A stretch of 64,000 nt of DNA from Limnanthes douglasii subsp. nivea (taxonomy: Eukaryota; Streptophyta; Magnoliopsida; Brassicales; Limnanthaceae): assembly GCA_036936605.1 (NCBI GenBank), contig JAUPFV010000005.1, positions 2,469,670 to 2,533,669 on the forward strand, written 5' to 3'. Of the stretch, positions 21,879 to 32,839 are shown in pieces. Every line of letters starts with the position of its first letter. Position 1 is the first letter of the stretch. The notes below the pieces were generated by a model. It was not told the origin of the DNA, did no database searches, and saw only the letters and a list, made by a program, of their open reading frames with translations. The translations under genes were made by a program, and so were the position numbers.

Positions 21879-22063
21879 CGTCGCACGAACATCGTACGAC
21901 CAACAGCTTCGTCATCGTACGAACGTGCGAAAACGTTACCTTAGAAGTCGCATGCAACCGTATAACCTTAGCCGTCGCATGCGGCCACTATAGAGACATG
22001 TCTCGTGCGACACCACTGAAGATATGTCTCGTGCGACACCACTGAAGATATGTCTCGTGCGAC
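21879..22063. repeat. Palindrome array A1 in first intron of the MULE-A transposase gene
   Basis: Intron 1 (21843-22108) is packed with CG-rich palindromic words: TCGCACGA, TCGTACGA (twice), GTCGCATGC (twice) and TCGTGCGAC (three times). The last part is a 26-bp tandem repeat, units at 21995, 22021 and 22047 (partial). The surrounding element is AT-richer, so this is a distinct block. Confidence 0.8.
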
Positions 22064-22903
22064 TGAACTGTTAGACAAACTTATAGTTTCCTATTATATA
22101 TTTTGTAGGAGGAACCTGCTCAGCCTCTATTTATGGATGCGGACTACAGTAAAATATTCAAAACTGATAGGTTATTTACTAAAGACGAATTGTATGCTTT
22201 TGTGGACATTGAATCGAAGAAGATTAAGTTTGTCACAATTACAAAGCTCTACGATAGCGGGAAATGTGGAAGGACACCCTAGGTTAGAGTACGTTTGCGA
22301 GCGGTACGATGTATTCGTATCAAAAGCGAAGCCGAAGACTTTAAGAAAACGGAAGAAATCGACGGAGAAATGTAATTGTCCGTTTGCGCTAAAAGGTCAT
22401 CCGATCGACGTACTAGCCATGAAATGACGTTTGGAGGTGATAAACAGTACACATAATCATGAACCCTACGTTCGCCTAGACGGTCATTCCCGCACTTATA
22501 GGCTAAAACGGGATGAAGAGGAACTAGTTCGTAGTTTGTCTCACCTCGCTTCGCGTCCTAGGGAGATATATAGTGGTTTGAAGTACCAATATCCCGAGAA
22601 CATTTCGAACATGCGTGCAATCTACAATTACCGCCAAAAACATCGGGATGTTGAACATGGGGGACAAAGGCAAATGCAATATTTGTTGACGAAATTGAAG
22701 GATAATGAATACTGCACGTGGGAGCGTTTGAAAGACGATTCAAAGGTGATCACTGACTTTTTTTCGCACATCCTACTAGCATAGACTTATTACGTACATT
22801 CCCCAATGTGTTATTAATGGATTGTACGTACAAGACGACTAGGTATAAGATGCCTTTATTAGAGATTGTCGGTTCAACATCGACTTCCATTACATTTACC
22901 ATT

Positions 22904-23962
22904 GCGTACGTGTTTTTGAGTGGAGAGAAGATTGAAAACTCTGTATGGGCTTGGGAAATTCTTCGTGGTTTGATGATGGATAGGGTGTGCGCATTTCCGA
23001 GTGTTATTGTTACCGACCGAGAGTTAGCTCTCATGCGAGCAATCGAAAATATTTTTTCGGGCACAGACCACTTGTTATGCACGTGGCACATTATTAAGAA
23101 CATTCTTGGGACGGCCTGAAAGATATTGCACGATGATGCGGAGCAAAAAAATTTGTTGAGTTTTACGGCTACGTTGCGGGGGCGAACACGGTTGAGAGTT
23201 ACCAAAAAAATCTAGATACATTGAAGGAGATGTTCGCCTCTCAACCGAAGTGTTTTGCGTACGTGTTTTTGAGCGGAGAGAAGATTGAAAACTCTGTATG
23301 GGCTTGGGAAATTCTTCTTGGTTTGATGATGGATAGCGTGTGCGCATTTTCGAGTGTTATTATTACCGATCGAGAGTTAGCTCTCATGCGAGCAATCGAA
23401 AATATTTTTCCGGGCACAGACCACTTGTTATGCACGTGGCACATTATTAAGAACATTCTTGGGACGACCCGAAAGATATTTCACGATGATGCGGAGCAAA
23501 ATAATTTGTTGAGTTTTACGGCTACGTTGCAGGGGCGAACACGGTTGAGAGTCACCAAAAAAATCTAGATACATTAAAGGAGATGTTCGCCTCTTAACCG
23601 AAGTGTTTTGCGTACGTGTTTTTGAGCGGAGAGAAGATTGAAAACTCTGTATGGGCTTGGGAAATTCTTTGTGGTTTGATGATGGATAGCGTGTGCGCAT
23701 TTCCGAGTGTTATTGTTACCGATCGAGAGTTAGCTCTCATGCGAGCAATCAAAAATATTTTTCCGGGCACAGACCACTTGTTATGCACGTGGCACATTAT
23801 TAAGAACATTCTTGGGACGGCCCGAAAGATATTGCACGATGATGCGGAGCGAAACAATTTGTTGAGTTTTACGGCTACGTTGCGGGGGCAAACACGGTTG
23901 AGAGTTACCAAAAAACTCTAGATACATTGAAGGAGATGTTCGCCTCTCAACCGAAGTGTTTT
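22904..23962 (+). repeat. 353-bp tandem triplication inside the transposase core
   Basis: Three head-to-tail copies start at 22904, 23257 and 23610, each exactly 353 bp apart, and the sequence resumes at 23963. They cover the second catalytic Asp block (VIVTDRELALMRAIENIF) and the LLCTWHIIKN segment. Because 353 is not a multiple of three, each extra copy shifts the frame. The duplicated segment is bounded by TTGCGTA at both ends (22903 and 23962 regions), suggesting a microhomology or slippage origin followed by unequal exchange. Copies differ at only a few bases, so the event is recent relative to the element. Confidence 0.95.
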
Positions 23963-25648
23963 GCGTATGCTATGGACGCATGGATAACGAAATATGGTGA
24001 CAAGTTTCTTGCGTACCGAATAAACAAGATTAAGCATTACGGCCAAACAACTACAAATAGGTTTGTCCTTTTATCCAATTTTTTGTTTAGCTATTATATC
24101 TCTTTTCAAATACGTTCATAATCTTGTACTATAGGGCGGAGGGTACTCACTCGTCCCTTAAAAAATACCTTGGGACGAATAAATGCAACTTTGAGCTATT
24201 TTTGGGAAAAGTTCACAACTTATTAACGAAGCAGCATGCAGGGATCGTCGAATCATTCGAGTGAAGAAAGTTTAGAATAATTCCCGGTTTTGATGGTGTT
24301 TTGACCCAAAAACTTAAAAGTCATGTGTCACATACGGGTCTAAAGATATTGATGCTTGCTATTGTACGTGCTAGAAATATAGGAGTATATCGGGTAGCAT
24401 GTGGAGGATGTTTTCTTAGGAAAACACATGGGTTACCTTGTGCGTGTGAAATTGCGTTTATAACTAGAGATGGTAGGTGCATCCCTTTAGAAGATCTGGT
24501 TGTCTTTTGGAAAAGATTAGATATTGTTCATAGAGATCCTAGTTCTCGTGAGAAAGAATTGCAAAAACAACTTTCCATAATTGACAACTCCATTCGTAGT
24601 TTCCATTCTGACCAACAAAACCACATTATCAATAGGGTAATGCAAATTTTGAGGCCTGAGACAAGTCATATTCAAGATCCTAAAGAAGTGGTTAGAGGCT
24701 AGATCTAAGGGTAGGCCAAAGGGAGGTGTTGATAAATCGACTAAACGGAACCCTAGTTCGTGGGAATATCCTATTGAACAAACCGCTAGCGCTAGTACTG
24801 AAGCTAACTCGATAGGTAGTACACCCGTTAACACGTTAGGGAGCACGTCCACATCCAACGTGGTTCCTGTCGTACCACCCAAACCTCCATTAGCAAAAAA
24901 GAAAGTTGGTAGGCCTAAGAAGATTGTAAAGGATGGGCAGTTAACATTATATCCGGATTGCATCCCGACATTTCTACACACTTACATTTTAAAGTTAGTT
25001 GACGTTCTTCCGGACGAACAATGCAGATATCATTCCGTAGCGCATTCAATATACAATAACGAAGATAGATGGGAGGATGTTAGATGCGAGTTGTTGAAGG
25101 AGTTACAGGACAACCGTGCATCTTGGTTGGATGTATATGGATCGCCGAAGGTGTTTGACGATTTGGTACAAAGGTTAGATTACTTCAAGCCTAATCCTAG
25201 TAGCCACTATTGGATGACATTTCTGGACATCAGACTAGTAATTGCGACAAGGTATCAATGCATGGTATACCATGTATCGCAAGCAGCGTCGTTAACGTAT
25301 CTACCAATCCGTGGAAGGCCACCCGTCAACAATTCAACGATCATAGAAGTTGGGATTGCTTTCGTACATGGATGCCATTTTGTTAATGTAAGTATATGTC
25401 GTTTTCTAGCCAATTTCTTACGCTAAGATGCATTCATTTCTTCTTTTTTCTTACAGATCACTACTCCGCCCGATGCACCATTGTCTCCATTATACCCTTG
25501 CTGGGGTGCTTACGCAACTGCAGAAGCGAATCAATGGACGCATCCGTACTACCGTCGGTTCAACAAACTTACACAAATAATGCCAGCTAGGAAAATCAAC
25601 TTGAACGAAAAACCACATGTAACGGATTTGACAAGAGACGATATTTGA

Positions 25649-25790
25649 GTTGATGTAATTTTGTAATATTTGATGTAGTTTTGTAATATAGTTGATGAAA
25701 TTTGTATGATGTCGGTTTTTTGTTCAATTATTAACCTTTGCGAGCATTTATTTTTTATTTAGAAGTGTGGCCACGATAAAATATTACACA
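25649..25790. other. 3' flank of the MULE-A transposase gene
   Basis: The stretch contains TTTGTAAT repeats and AT-rich sequence fit for a 3' UTR and polyadenylation site. Nothing else is seen. Confidence 0.4.
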
Positions 25791-26176
25791 GGTCGCATGC
25801 GATGTGCAATGGAAATGGTCGCATGCGACGCAAGGCCAATTTATTGGCTCTGGTTTTTCAACCAGAGGGATTGCGTCGCACGACCAAAATGCGACGTCCT
25901 ATTTTAATGGTCGCATGCGATGCAAGGTCAATTTGTTGGCTCTGGATTTCCAACCAGAGGGCATGCGTCGCGCAGCCAAAACGTGACGCTATGTCAAATA
26001 TTTGGCACTGATTTTTGAACCAGAGGGCTTGCGTCGCATGGTCGAAATGCAACTCCCTGTGTCCTTGGTCTCATGCGACGCAAGGCCAAATATTTGGCCC
26101 TGGTTTTTCAACCTGAGGGCTTGCTTTGCATGGTCAAAATGCGACGTCCTATTTTAGTGGTCGCATGCGACGCTAG
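25791..26176. repeat. Palindrome/hairpin array A2 of MULE-A
   Basis: About four diverged units each start with TGGTCGCATGCGACGCAAGG and can fold. In unit 1 (25817-25885) GTCGCATGCGACGCAA pairs with TTGCGTCGCACGAC, and the loop itself holds an inverted repeat CTCTGGTT...AACCAGAG (25848-25867). Later units repeat the same plan (starts near 25908 and 26066) with substitutions. The array lies between the 3' ends of the transposase gene and the leftward SANT gene. The frames running through it are repeat by-products. Confidence 0.85.
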
Positions 26177-26363
26177 CTTACCCTTGTTGGAGCAATTTGA
26201 GATCATTAATAAGGGGAAATTTTAATTTTAGAGTTCGATTTCAACAGTACACAAAATAAGACACTTGAAAGAAATACATGAAGACAAAAACAACAACTTA
26301 ACACCTTAACTTAAACAAACATAAGAAAATAATTAAACTACAACATGTAAACAACAAAAATGC

Positions 26364-26740
26364 TCAATCGTCGAAGTCGTATCCCAAGTTGTCGTCAGAA
26401 TCAATTCCCTCCTCCCTTTTCGTAATCCTATCTTGAAGATATGCTACCATATCCCTAGTGATGTGGTCTACCACCGTCATGTTCCAGACGACGATCGCTT
26501 CTTGCTTAATTTTGTATGAAAAAACAATAAATGATCCATCGGTTTGCAAAAAAGGTACCTCTGCTTGATTTGTTCATGGTTGCGCACGACCAGACCTCCA
26601 GTTCCTAAACGGCCGTAGTTGTAGTACATCTTACAAAGGACTCGCTCAAAAAATGCATCGCTGGTATCTTCCCCCAACTCTCGGCGGGCAATCTTCACTG
26701 CCTCAAGCAAATGGTAGTCTTCATGAGGCGTAAACTTCAT
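26364..26740 (-). pseudogene. SANT/Myb-like small protein 1 of MULE-A, one frameshift
   Basis: The product is about 125 residues once the frame break is allowed for. It opens MKFTPHEDYHLLEAVKIARR, a tryptophan-poor SANT/Myb-like helix pattern (E-D-x2-LL-x-A), and continues with FFERVLCKMYYNYGR and NHEQIKQRY. The frame breaks at a T-run (about 26553-26558 on the plus strand as AAAAAA) and resumes with GSFIVFSYKIKQEAIV, ending NLGYDFDD. The MULE-B protein ends NAGYDFD and aligns across its length, which shows the break is a 1-nt change in a homopolymer. SANT-like domains bind DNA or histone tails; which applies here is unknown. The gene is convergent with the transposase gene. Confidence 0.75.
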
Positions 26741-26825
26741 TTGTTAAACTGTTTATGTTTGTCCAAATGTTTCGGAACGTTTGATGGTGAGAGATTTGAT
26801 GCGGTTTTTAGTCCCTTTTATATGG

Positions 26826-27007
26826 GTTTTTAGTGTGGGAGTTTTTTATAAAGTTGATTCAAGTTTGGAGGGAGTTTAGGGCGGGAGTTTTTAATAAAGT
26901 GGAGTCAAGTTTGGAGGGTTTTTAGGGCGGGAGATTTTCAATTTTTGAGAATAAGCGGGAAATTTAATTTGGCGGGAGTTTTTGTGATAATGAGAATTCG
27001 CGGGAGC
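26826..27007. promoter_or_regulatory. Shared SANT-gene promoter with E2F-type sites
   Basis: The 430 bp between two divergent SANT-like genes contains two ~45-bp direct repeats with GTTTTTATAAAGTTGATTC / GTTTTTAATAAAGTGGAGTC, AAGTTTGGAGGG and AGGGCGGGAG. After them stand GCGGGAAA (26955-26962; complement TTTCCCGC) and TTTGGCGGGA (26968-26977). Both fit the plant E2F consensus WTTSSCSS. A further TTCGCGGGA lies near 26997-27005. The matching promoter in MULE-B has the same type of sites. This would favour expression in S phase, which I infer from the sites alone. Confidence 0.6.
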
Positions 27008-27170
27008 TATTAATAATTGTCTATCCCTATCATTTTATTTCAGCCTCCTCACTTTACATGTGTCACATTTTCATTCGTCTAACTAGATTACGCTATCCGA
27101 AAACAAATTTATCTATAAATAGATGTTGTATCCACATTAAAGGGTAAACTAGTTGATAAATTAAGCAAAA

Positions 27171-27569
27171 ATGTGTCCATGGACTGAGTTGGAAGATCAG
27201 TATTTGATGAGAGCATCAATCGAAGCTGGTAACACGAACCTTGAAGAGGGGCGTAAAACAAACCGGGAGGCATTGCTATGCCAGATATATTTCCTATATG
27301 GCAGGGATGGTGTCCAGACGCCTAGAATTTCAAGGCGTGTTGATGAAGTGAAAGCTAGGTGGTCAGTCCTAGTCACATTCTGTCTACATCCAGTTTCTGG
27401 CCTCATCGAATTGGAACGTCGTGTTGCGTGTAACCTGGTCAACTGCCAATTCACGGATTCTATAACAGAGGAGCAGCTGGATCAGGTCCGTTCTGACATT
27501 ATTGACATGCGGGTAAAGGAAATGCGTGAATACCAGGATGCGAAAGAAGAGAGGAAATTAATGAAATAG
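27171..27569 (+). CDS. SANT/Myb-like small protein 2 of MULE-A (intact)
   Basis: This intact 132-residue frame opens MCPWTELEDQYLMRASIEAG, with W-x3-ED-x2-L spacing like a SANT/Myb repeat, then LLCQIYFLYGRDGVQTPRIS and VDEVKARWSVLV. The order (helix, helix, G-rich turn, R-x-W/Y helix) parallels the leftward protein at 26364-26740 and the MULE-B protein at 54618-55022, so the three are likely diverged paralogues. The C-terminus is a charged helix (REYQDAKEERKLMK). It is transcribed away from the leftward SANT gene, sharing its E2F-site promoter. It stays open although its neighbours are broken. Similar proteins are often annotated only as Myb/SANT-like in plants. Confidence 0.6.
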   Translation: MCPWTELEDQYLMRASIEAGNTNLEEGRKTNREALLCQIYFLYGRDGVQTPRISRRVDEVKARWSVLVTFCLHPVSGLIELERRVACNLVNCQFTDSITEEQLDQVRSDIIDMRVKEMREYQDAKEERKLMK

Positions 27570-27596
27570 AATTGGCTTGATAGATATACTATGATT

Positions 27597-27800
27597 TGAG
27601 TATGTGTTTGAGTGTGAGTTTTGGTTTATGTTTGAGTGTGAGTTTCAATTTATGTTTGAGTGAGTTTCAGTTTGTGTTTGAGTGTGTGTTTCAATTATGT
27701 TTGAGTGTGTGTTTCAATTGTGTTTGAGTGTGTGTTTCAATTTATGTTTGAGTATGGGTTTCAGTTTATGTATGAGATTGTGTTTCAGTTTATGTTGACG
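27597..27800. repeat. ~25-bp minisatellite (TTTGAGTGTGTGTTTCAATTTATG-like)
   Basis: About eight units follow the stop of the rightward SANT gene, varying between 20 and 27 bp by small indels. They may form part of its 3' UTR. Confidence 0.75.
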
Positions 27801-28143
27801 TTTGTGTTTCATCTTTCAGTTTAAATATCGAACAATTATCAAACAACAAGGTAATAACCAAAATATAATGCTAATGTAGACAAGTCTAACATATCAAGCA
27901 ACAAGGTAATAACCAATTGTCTGCTGCGAGTAATAATCAATGACGTCTGTACCGCTCAACAATCCTGCACATGTGAAGGGCGGTCTGTACCAGATTGTCG
28001 TACTCGAGCGTCGGTATGGATGAAGCATACCGAGAAATCTGCTCGTATCCTGCGTAGTCAACACCACCCTATGGCTCCACCCGAGGACCTCCAGCAGGAC
28101 CAGAGCTACTGACGATGTACCATAGCTTCTTCTTCACCCAAAC

Positions 28144-29942
28144 TTAGTACATCGTGTCGGCACTCTCTCCACTACCAAAGTACGACGATCCATCAGGATC
28201 ATAACGATAGTACTCCCAATCCCTCCACAAGTGAGCGTCCCAAACGTATCTGCTAGCCGTCTTCTTCCTTGCTTTTTTCGATGCAGGAGGGCGTATATCT
28301 TTAGGAATCAGCTGCACGAAGCCCTTTTGGTCGAGTGACACGATCAGGGTAAAATGGCATAATGATGTCGAACGCCTTAAGCGTCAATTCAACCCAAGTA
28401 ATGCTCTGGAACGGATGATGGTCCAGTAAGTACGTGAAGGGAAGGAAAATGACCTGTAAATAAATAAATGAACAAGTTAGCCATTTATATTAGTAAAAAT
28501 ACGTAGCATTAAAATGAACAAAATATGACTTACATCTGACTCTGTGCACGTCGATAGTGCATGTCTCAACCCCTTGCGCACATCGTGTAAAACGCCGATC
28601 TTCTGCGGCGAATTTCGACACATATGGGGCATATATAGCTCATAGTCGCTAAATAATGGAGCCAATAAATGAACAAAGTGGGAAAATATCCACGACTCGA
28701 GCATTCCTATGAACCCGCAAATGCCTCCCGTACCATGCAAAGATCCCTGACTAAGGAAGTGGTACAATTGTGCTAAGACTAACTAACCCCAGTTGAACCT
28801 ATGCATACCCTGGTATTAGTTCACAAACTGAAGGTAATCTAAAGAAATATTGTTGCCAGTTTTGTTGGCACAGATGGTGGTACCTAACAAGAACAATATG
28901 TAGGCACGGGTGGCATGATCTACTCTCTCACGTGTTATCCTACTATCACTATACCTATCACTCGTAAATGTAGTGCGCGGCCACCCAAGATTCATACTAT
29001 TAGCATTCCTAAGATTTTTATTCAAATCTGCTGGTCGTACACCTATCATGCTACCATAAGTCCTACTACGCTCAATCTCGGACTCAAATGATAATACATC
29101 AAAAGGTATACCGTTGACTGGTAATCCAGTGATGACGAAGACGTTGTCCAAAGTCACTGTCATTTCCCCGAATGAGAAATGAAATAAGAAGTCTCATCAT
29201 GCCATCGCTCGAGGAATGCCTCGACCAGGTGGAGGTTGGTATGCCAGCGGGAGAGTGCCTCTACGAGAGGGCCAAAAATAATATTCATCACCCTTTCTCG
29301 TACCCTACTCTGATTTTTGAAGTCCCATATGCGGAGACTATCGTACATGGCGAAGCATCGCAGGGTGACCCTTGCAATATGTATCAAACACGTAAGGAAG
29401 TAATAAAACAATCAATATGAACATATATTATAGTTAGAGAATTAATACTTACATCTTCGTGATAAACACTGAACGCCTCGTGTTGGGTGTAATCGAGATA
29501 GAGAGCCGGGACGTGTGGTATCACCGACAAGAATTCATGATCCTCACCCTCAGGTGCGTGGGGTGCGCCCTCGGGTGCGTGTGGTGCATCGTCCTTGTAC
29601 TGTGCATGTGATCCTTAGGTACCTCCCGCCACTCCTGCCCCTCAATATCCCCCAGTAACTCCGGTACATCTGCATCGTCCTCAACGTAAGAAAGGTCAGG
29701 TGCCTGCGATGACGAACCTGCCCCTGTGCTACCGGCAGCCATATGAATGTCATCGTCACTTGGATGACGATGGAGGCGTCGTTTTGTCCGAGTACCCGGA
29801 GTTTGTCCCTCAGTGGGACCTACCTCTACATGATCGGGGAAACTCTTGCTTCCGCTGCCTCACGCGCCATATGCGCGTCGCGTGCCCTTTGTTGCCCCTT
29901 CTTAAACGGATTTTTAACTGTGCTCTTGGTCCGCTCCATCCT
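28144..29942 (-). pseudogene. Plant mobile domain (PMD, MAIN/MAIL-type) protein of MULE-A, decayed
   Basis: Read leftward, the start reads MERTKSTVKNPFKKGQQ, followed by a disordered acidic region (SSSQAPDLSYVEDDADVPEL) and YLDYTQHEAFSVYHED before a GT donor at 29452. The PMD core follows: YDSLRIWDF, VEAFLERWHDET, then a frameshift at about 29165-29180 into FGEMTVTLDNVFVITGLPV, and the helices RAYILFLLGTTI and ICGFIGMLESWIFSHF. A TAA at about 28818 interrupts it. A last exon (acceptor at about 28454) carries PFQSITWVELTLKAFDIIM and ends GSGESADTMY. PMD proteins act in gene silencing and transcript control in Arabidopsis, and the domain also occurs in transposons. At least three breaks are visible. 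It is the counterpart of the better preserved MULE-B gene. Confidence 0.8.
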
Positions 29943-29944
29943 GT

Positions 29945-30312
29945 AAAAACAGCATAAAGTAATATGTATTAGTGAATCAAGACAAAAAAGTAGTTTGTAA
30001 GTGTAAGTGGTCGCATAAGACAGCTTAAGTTGTCTGTCGCATACGACGAAGGGTCATCTTGGTCGCACGATTGTGAGACTAAGATGACCAAAACCCAAAT
30101 TTGGAAACCAATCAAAGCAGCCTCACACAAAATCAAACACAGAAACATAGATCCTAGCAAAACTAACAAGAATACAACAGTAATCTAACAAAACAACACC
30201 TAAAATCATGCAAAAATCAAACTTTTAAAATCAAAACCTAAAAACCTAATTTTCAACAGTTCATACCAAACGAAATCTAAAAACATTTATAGCAGGAGGT
30301 TTGTATTTCTTA
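29945..30312 (-). other. Likely first intron of the MULE-A PMD gene, with palindrome array A3
   Basis: A GT donor (ATAGAG/GTAAGAAA, 30312) and a TTTTTACAG acceptor (ends 29945) frame this stretch just before the ATG at 29942. Positions about 30009-30095 hold the same palindromic words as the other MULE-A arrays: GTCGCATAAGAC, GTCGCATACGAC and GTCGCACGA, plus paired TCATCTTGG and CTAAGATGA. This places the third array of the element in a first intron, as with the transposase gene. Confidence 0.65.
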
Positions 30313-30447
30313 CCTCTATGTTTTGCTCATTTTAGATTCTTGAAAAATTGAGTTTGAGTTTCGGTCGATTCTTGAGTGATTAAGAGGTTTCTAGAGAGAG
30401 AGAGAGAGAGAAAAAGAGAAGAAAAAATGGTGAGAGATTTATCAAAC

Positions 30448-30458
30448 CCTTTTATACC
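30448..30458 (-). promoter_or_regulatory. TATA box of the MULE-A PMD gene
   Basis: GGTATAAAAGG on the minus strand lies about 80 bp inside the right terminal repeat and is followed by a (CT)n leader (30392-30412 as GA on the plus strand), a usual plant core-promoter layout. Confidence 0.6.
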
Positions 30459-30535
30459 TAGGTTTTTTAAAAAGGGAAAATTTGTCTAAAATTAGGTGAT
30501 AGATATATCAAACGGGTATAAGATCCAGCGGTTTA

Positions 30536-30572
30536 AGATCTATCAAAATATGACTTATTTCTAGCCTGGCCC
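30536..30572 (-). repeat. Right terminal inverted repeat of MULE-A
   Basis: This arm pairs with 21483-21519. The 9-bp AAATTCATT follows at 30573-30581. Confidence 0.88.
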
Positions 30573-30581
30573 AAATTCATT

Positions 30582-31989
30582 TCCTCAGTAGTTCAGCTGT
30601 AATGTCCGTCATTTTCTACTTTTTGTATTTTTTGGACTCATTCTTAGTTCACATAATAATTTTCATTTTACTAGTTGATGTAATCGGTTATGATTAATGT
30701 AAAGATGTGATTAATATTATAATCTTTTATAACGGTGGGAGATAACAATTTTTGTAGAATCCTGATGCCCTAAATTTTATTTGATAAAAGAACTATATAA
30801 TGGGGTTTAGACTTTGTTTTAGGTCGTGTTTAGTTGTCATCAACAAGTTTAAAGAAGAAAGCATTGGAATAAGTGGTTGCCTTCCGAGATGAGAATGTTT
30901 TTTTTACTAACAGGAGTACATGCTTACAATATAAGATCCAAATAAAAAAATCCATATAAACAACGGGGGAAGATGACCTCGAGAACACGACGACTTATGG
31001 ACGAGACCGAACCTATAGATCATTGAGGTAATACTATCATGATAGGTATCGTTACCTATCATTTTCTACGGTGATAGCGAATAGCATTTTTTGCTTAATA
31101 AGCAAAGATATTGTTGAAGAAACTACGAGCGTACATGATGCATTAGTCATCCAAGGTATATGGGAGCTATGAAGACTATGGCAGAGTGCGAGATGCCTCT
31201 ACTACGGTTGTAGATGCTGAGCAAGCTGATTTGACCTGAAAAATCAACATCACTGATAGGTTCCTCAAGCTATCCTTTATCATGGAGCTCAACAATAGGT
31301 GTTTCCTCTCATTTCCAGGCCACATGTCAGATTTCATCCTTCGGACTATAACCCTAGTAGGTATAAACATATCTTCCAGGTCGGAGGCTAGTAACGATGA
31401 TAGAATATTCAGATAATGGTAGAAATATAAGGATATTTATGTGATTAATATATAAAGATATTTTAATTTGTATCAGGAGTCAATACACCTAAAAATAAAG
31501 ATATATTGGTCATTTATACCAATAAACCAACAAATGAGGGTGTATTAGTCTTTTACACTTATATATTTGATATTTTATATATACATATATACAGGAGAAG
31601 TACCTGAGGGTATCTATCTTATTTTTTCCAATATTAGTCTCTTAACACAATATCTTGCTAAGTCCAACTGTCATAAGCATACCACTTACTCATTTGAGTA
31701 AGGTCTGATACATCTTCTCAACTATACCATGTCTTAGAGTACTTCTAAATATTATGCGCCTAAACATACCAAGTTTATAACAACAGCTAGTGATAGATGT
31801 TATATGTCAAACATCAACCTAGGCTATTTGTAAAGATATTTTTTTGTAAAGATCTACTAGGCTATTTTAAACCCCCATGGTCGAAGACTCTTCATACACC
31901 ACTTGAAGTACCTCAACCGCCAAACTCAAGATCAGAGTACTATGGGCTTTAGAAATTAATATATTCATAAACGATGTTATATATTATTA
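30582..31989. other. Intergenic sequence, no gene recognised
   Basis: Mixed to AT-rich sequence. Around 31130-31380 the base composition is more gene-like, and a 64-codon reverse-strand frame exists (31176-31370). I recognise no family and see many stops in all frames. It may be old retroelement sequence. Confidence 0.4.
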
Positions 31990-32839
31990 AATTATATGGC
32001 AGTTAAGGGTAAAGTAGAGATTTTATATATCATTTGTAATAGATAGCTAACACGTGTTATTAAGGTACACCTTTCATCCATTTCTATAACTTAGGGATTA
32101 TCATTTTATAATTTATGGAATGAAGGCTAAATAAAAGTACTCTTGATCATTTTTTGTCTTATCTTGTTTGGCATTCTCTTAAGAAAGAATACTCATTCAT
32201 CATCTTTAGAACCATTTGTAGAAATATTTTCTTCAAAGTGTTTTATTTCTCTTCTAAATGGTGATGAATAAATCATGAGTTGATTAGGATTACTTGAATG
32301 AATTACAAATGGATCTCTAACAGTAGAGTCTCAAAATACTATTTTGCCAGCTTGCGGGGAAAATTGTTTGCAAGGAAATCCAATAGTTATATTAGGAATA
32401 TAGAGAAATAAAATAAAATTCAAGAGATAAATAATATTCATGAAATATCAAGGCATGAAATTACAAATCCTATAATGGTAACAATATCACAATCAAGTTA
32501 GCATCGGGTAGTTCAGATTTTACCAACATAAACTAAGGATAATAAGAGAAATTCTTTATTTCATAATTTAGAGTTTCAATTGAATGAGTATGTGTGAAGG
32601 TGTTAATGAAAGTGTAGCTTTAACATCGTTTAAGAGAGGTTTACCTTGTGACATCAGTTTGTTAGAAGATTCGGTAAAGTTTCATCCAGATGTATGAGAG
32701 ATCTTTTAGAAATAATATAAATGTATATCAAAGTGTAAGATATATAAAAATGAGGAAAGGTGAAAGTTAAGTTTTAGGAAAAAAGAAGGGATTCATTGGA
32801 AAAGAAAAGATTATCGAAGTTGTAAAGGATCCAATGAAT

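Larger units (their letters stand above)
21549..25648 (+). pseudogene. MULE-A transposase fused to OTU-like protease domain, broken
   Basis: Four exons can be traced. Exon 1 ends at 21842 (GT donor 21843); a later in-frame ATG at 21789 may be the true start. Exon 2 starts at 22109 (KTDRLFTKDELYAFVDIE) and carries a FAR1-like zinc region ending STHNHEP. The transposase core has D at 22820-22822 (LLMDCTYK) and D at 23015-23017 (VIVTDRELALMRAI). E lies at 24139-24141 after a 74-bp intron (24061-24134). A SWIM-type CGGC...HGLPCAC follows. A K/P-rich linker leads to an OTU-like region (25000-25400) with DEQC in place of the usual DGxC, and HFVN. The last intron is 25388-25456; the product ends RDDI. 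Defects: a frameshift near 22265, TGA at 22425-22427 and 24262-24264, a frame change near 24700, and a 353-bp triplication in the core. Confidence 0.88.
21483..30572. mobile_element. MULE-A: 9.1-kb composite Mutator-like element
   Basis: Terminal inverted repeats of 37 bp lie at 21483-21519 and 30536-30572, matching at 31 of 37 positions (GAGCCAGACTAAAAATAAG versus GGGCCAGGCTAGAAATAAG). They are flanked by 9-bp direct repeats matching at 7 of 9 positions (GAGTTCATT, 21474-21482; AAATTCATT, 30573-30581). Inside are a rightward transposase-OTU pseudogene, two divergent SANT-like genes, a leftward plant-mobile-domain pseudogene and three palindrome arrays. Target duplication length and the transposase family both place it in the Mutator superfamily. 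TIR and TSD divergence and coding decay mean it is old. Confidence 0.88.

Noticed and set aside
23075..23911. Several minus-strand frames of 71-151 codons
   Set aside because: They are antisense to the triplicated transposase segment and repeat with the same 353-bp period.
24517..24981. A 154-codon minus-strand frame
   Set aside because: It is antisense to the transposase-OTU linker, which reads sensibly on the plus strand.
31176..31370. A 64-codon minus-strand frame in a more gene-like patch
   Set aside because: No family recognised, and stops are dense in neighbouring sequence; recorded only as part of the intergenic stretch.
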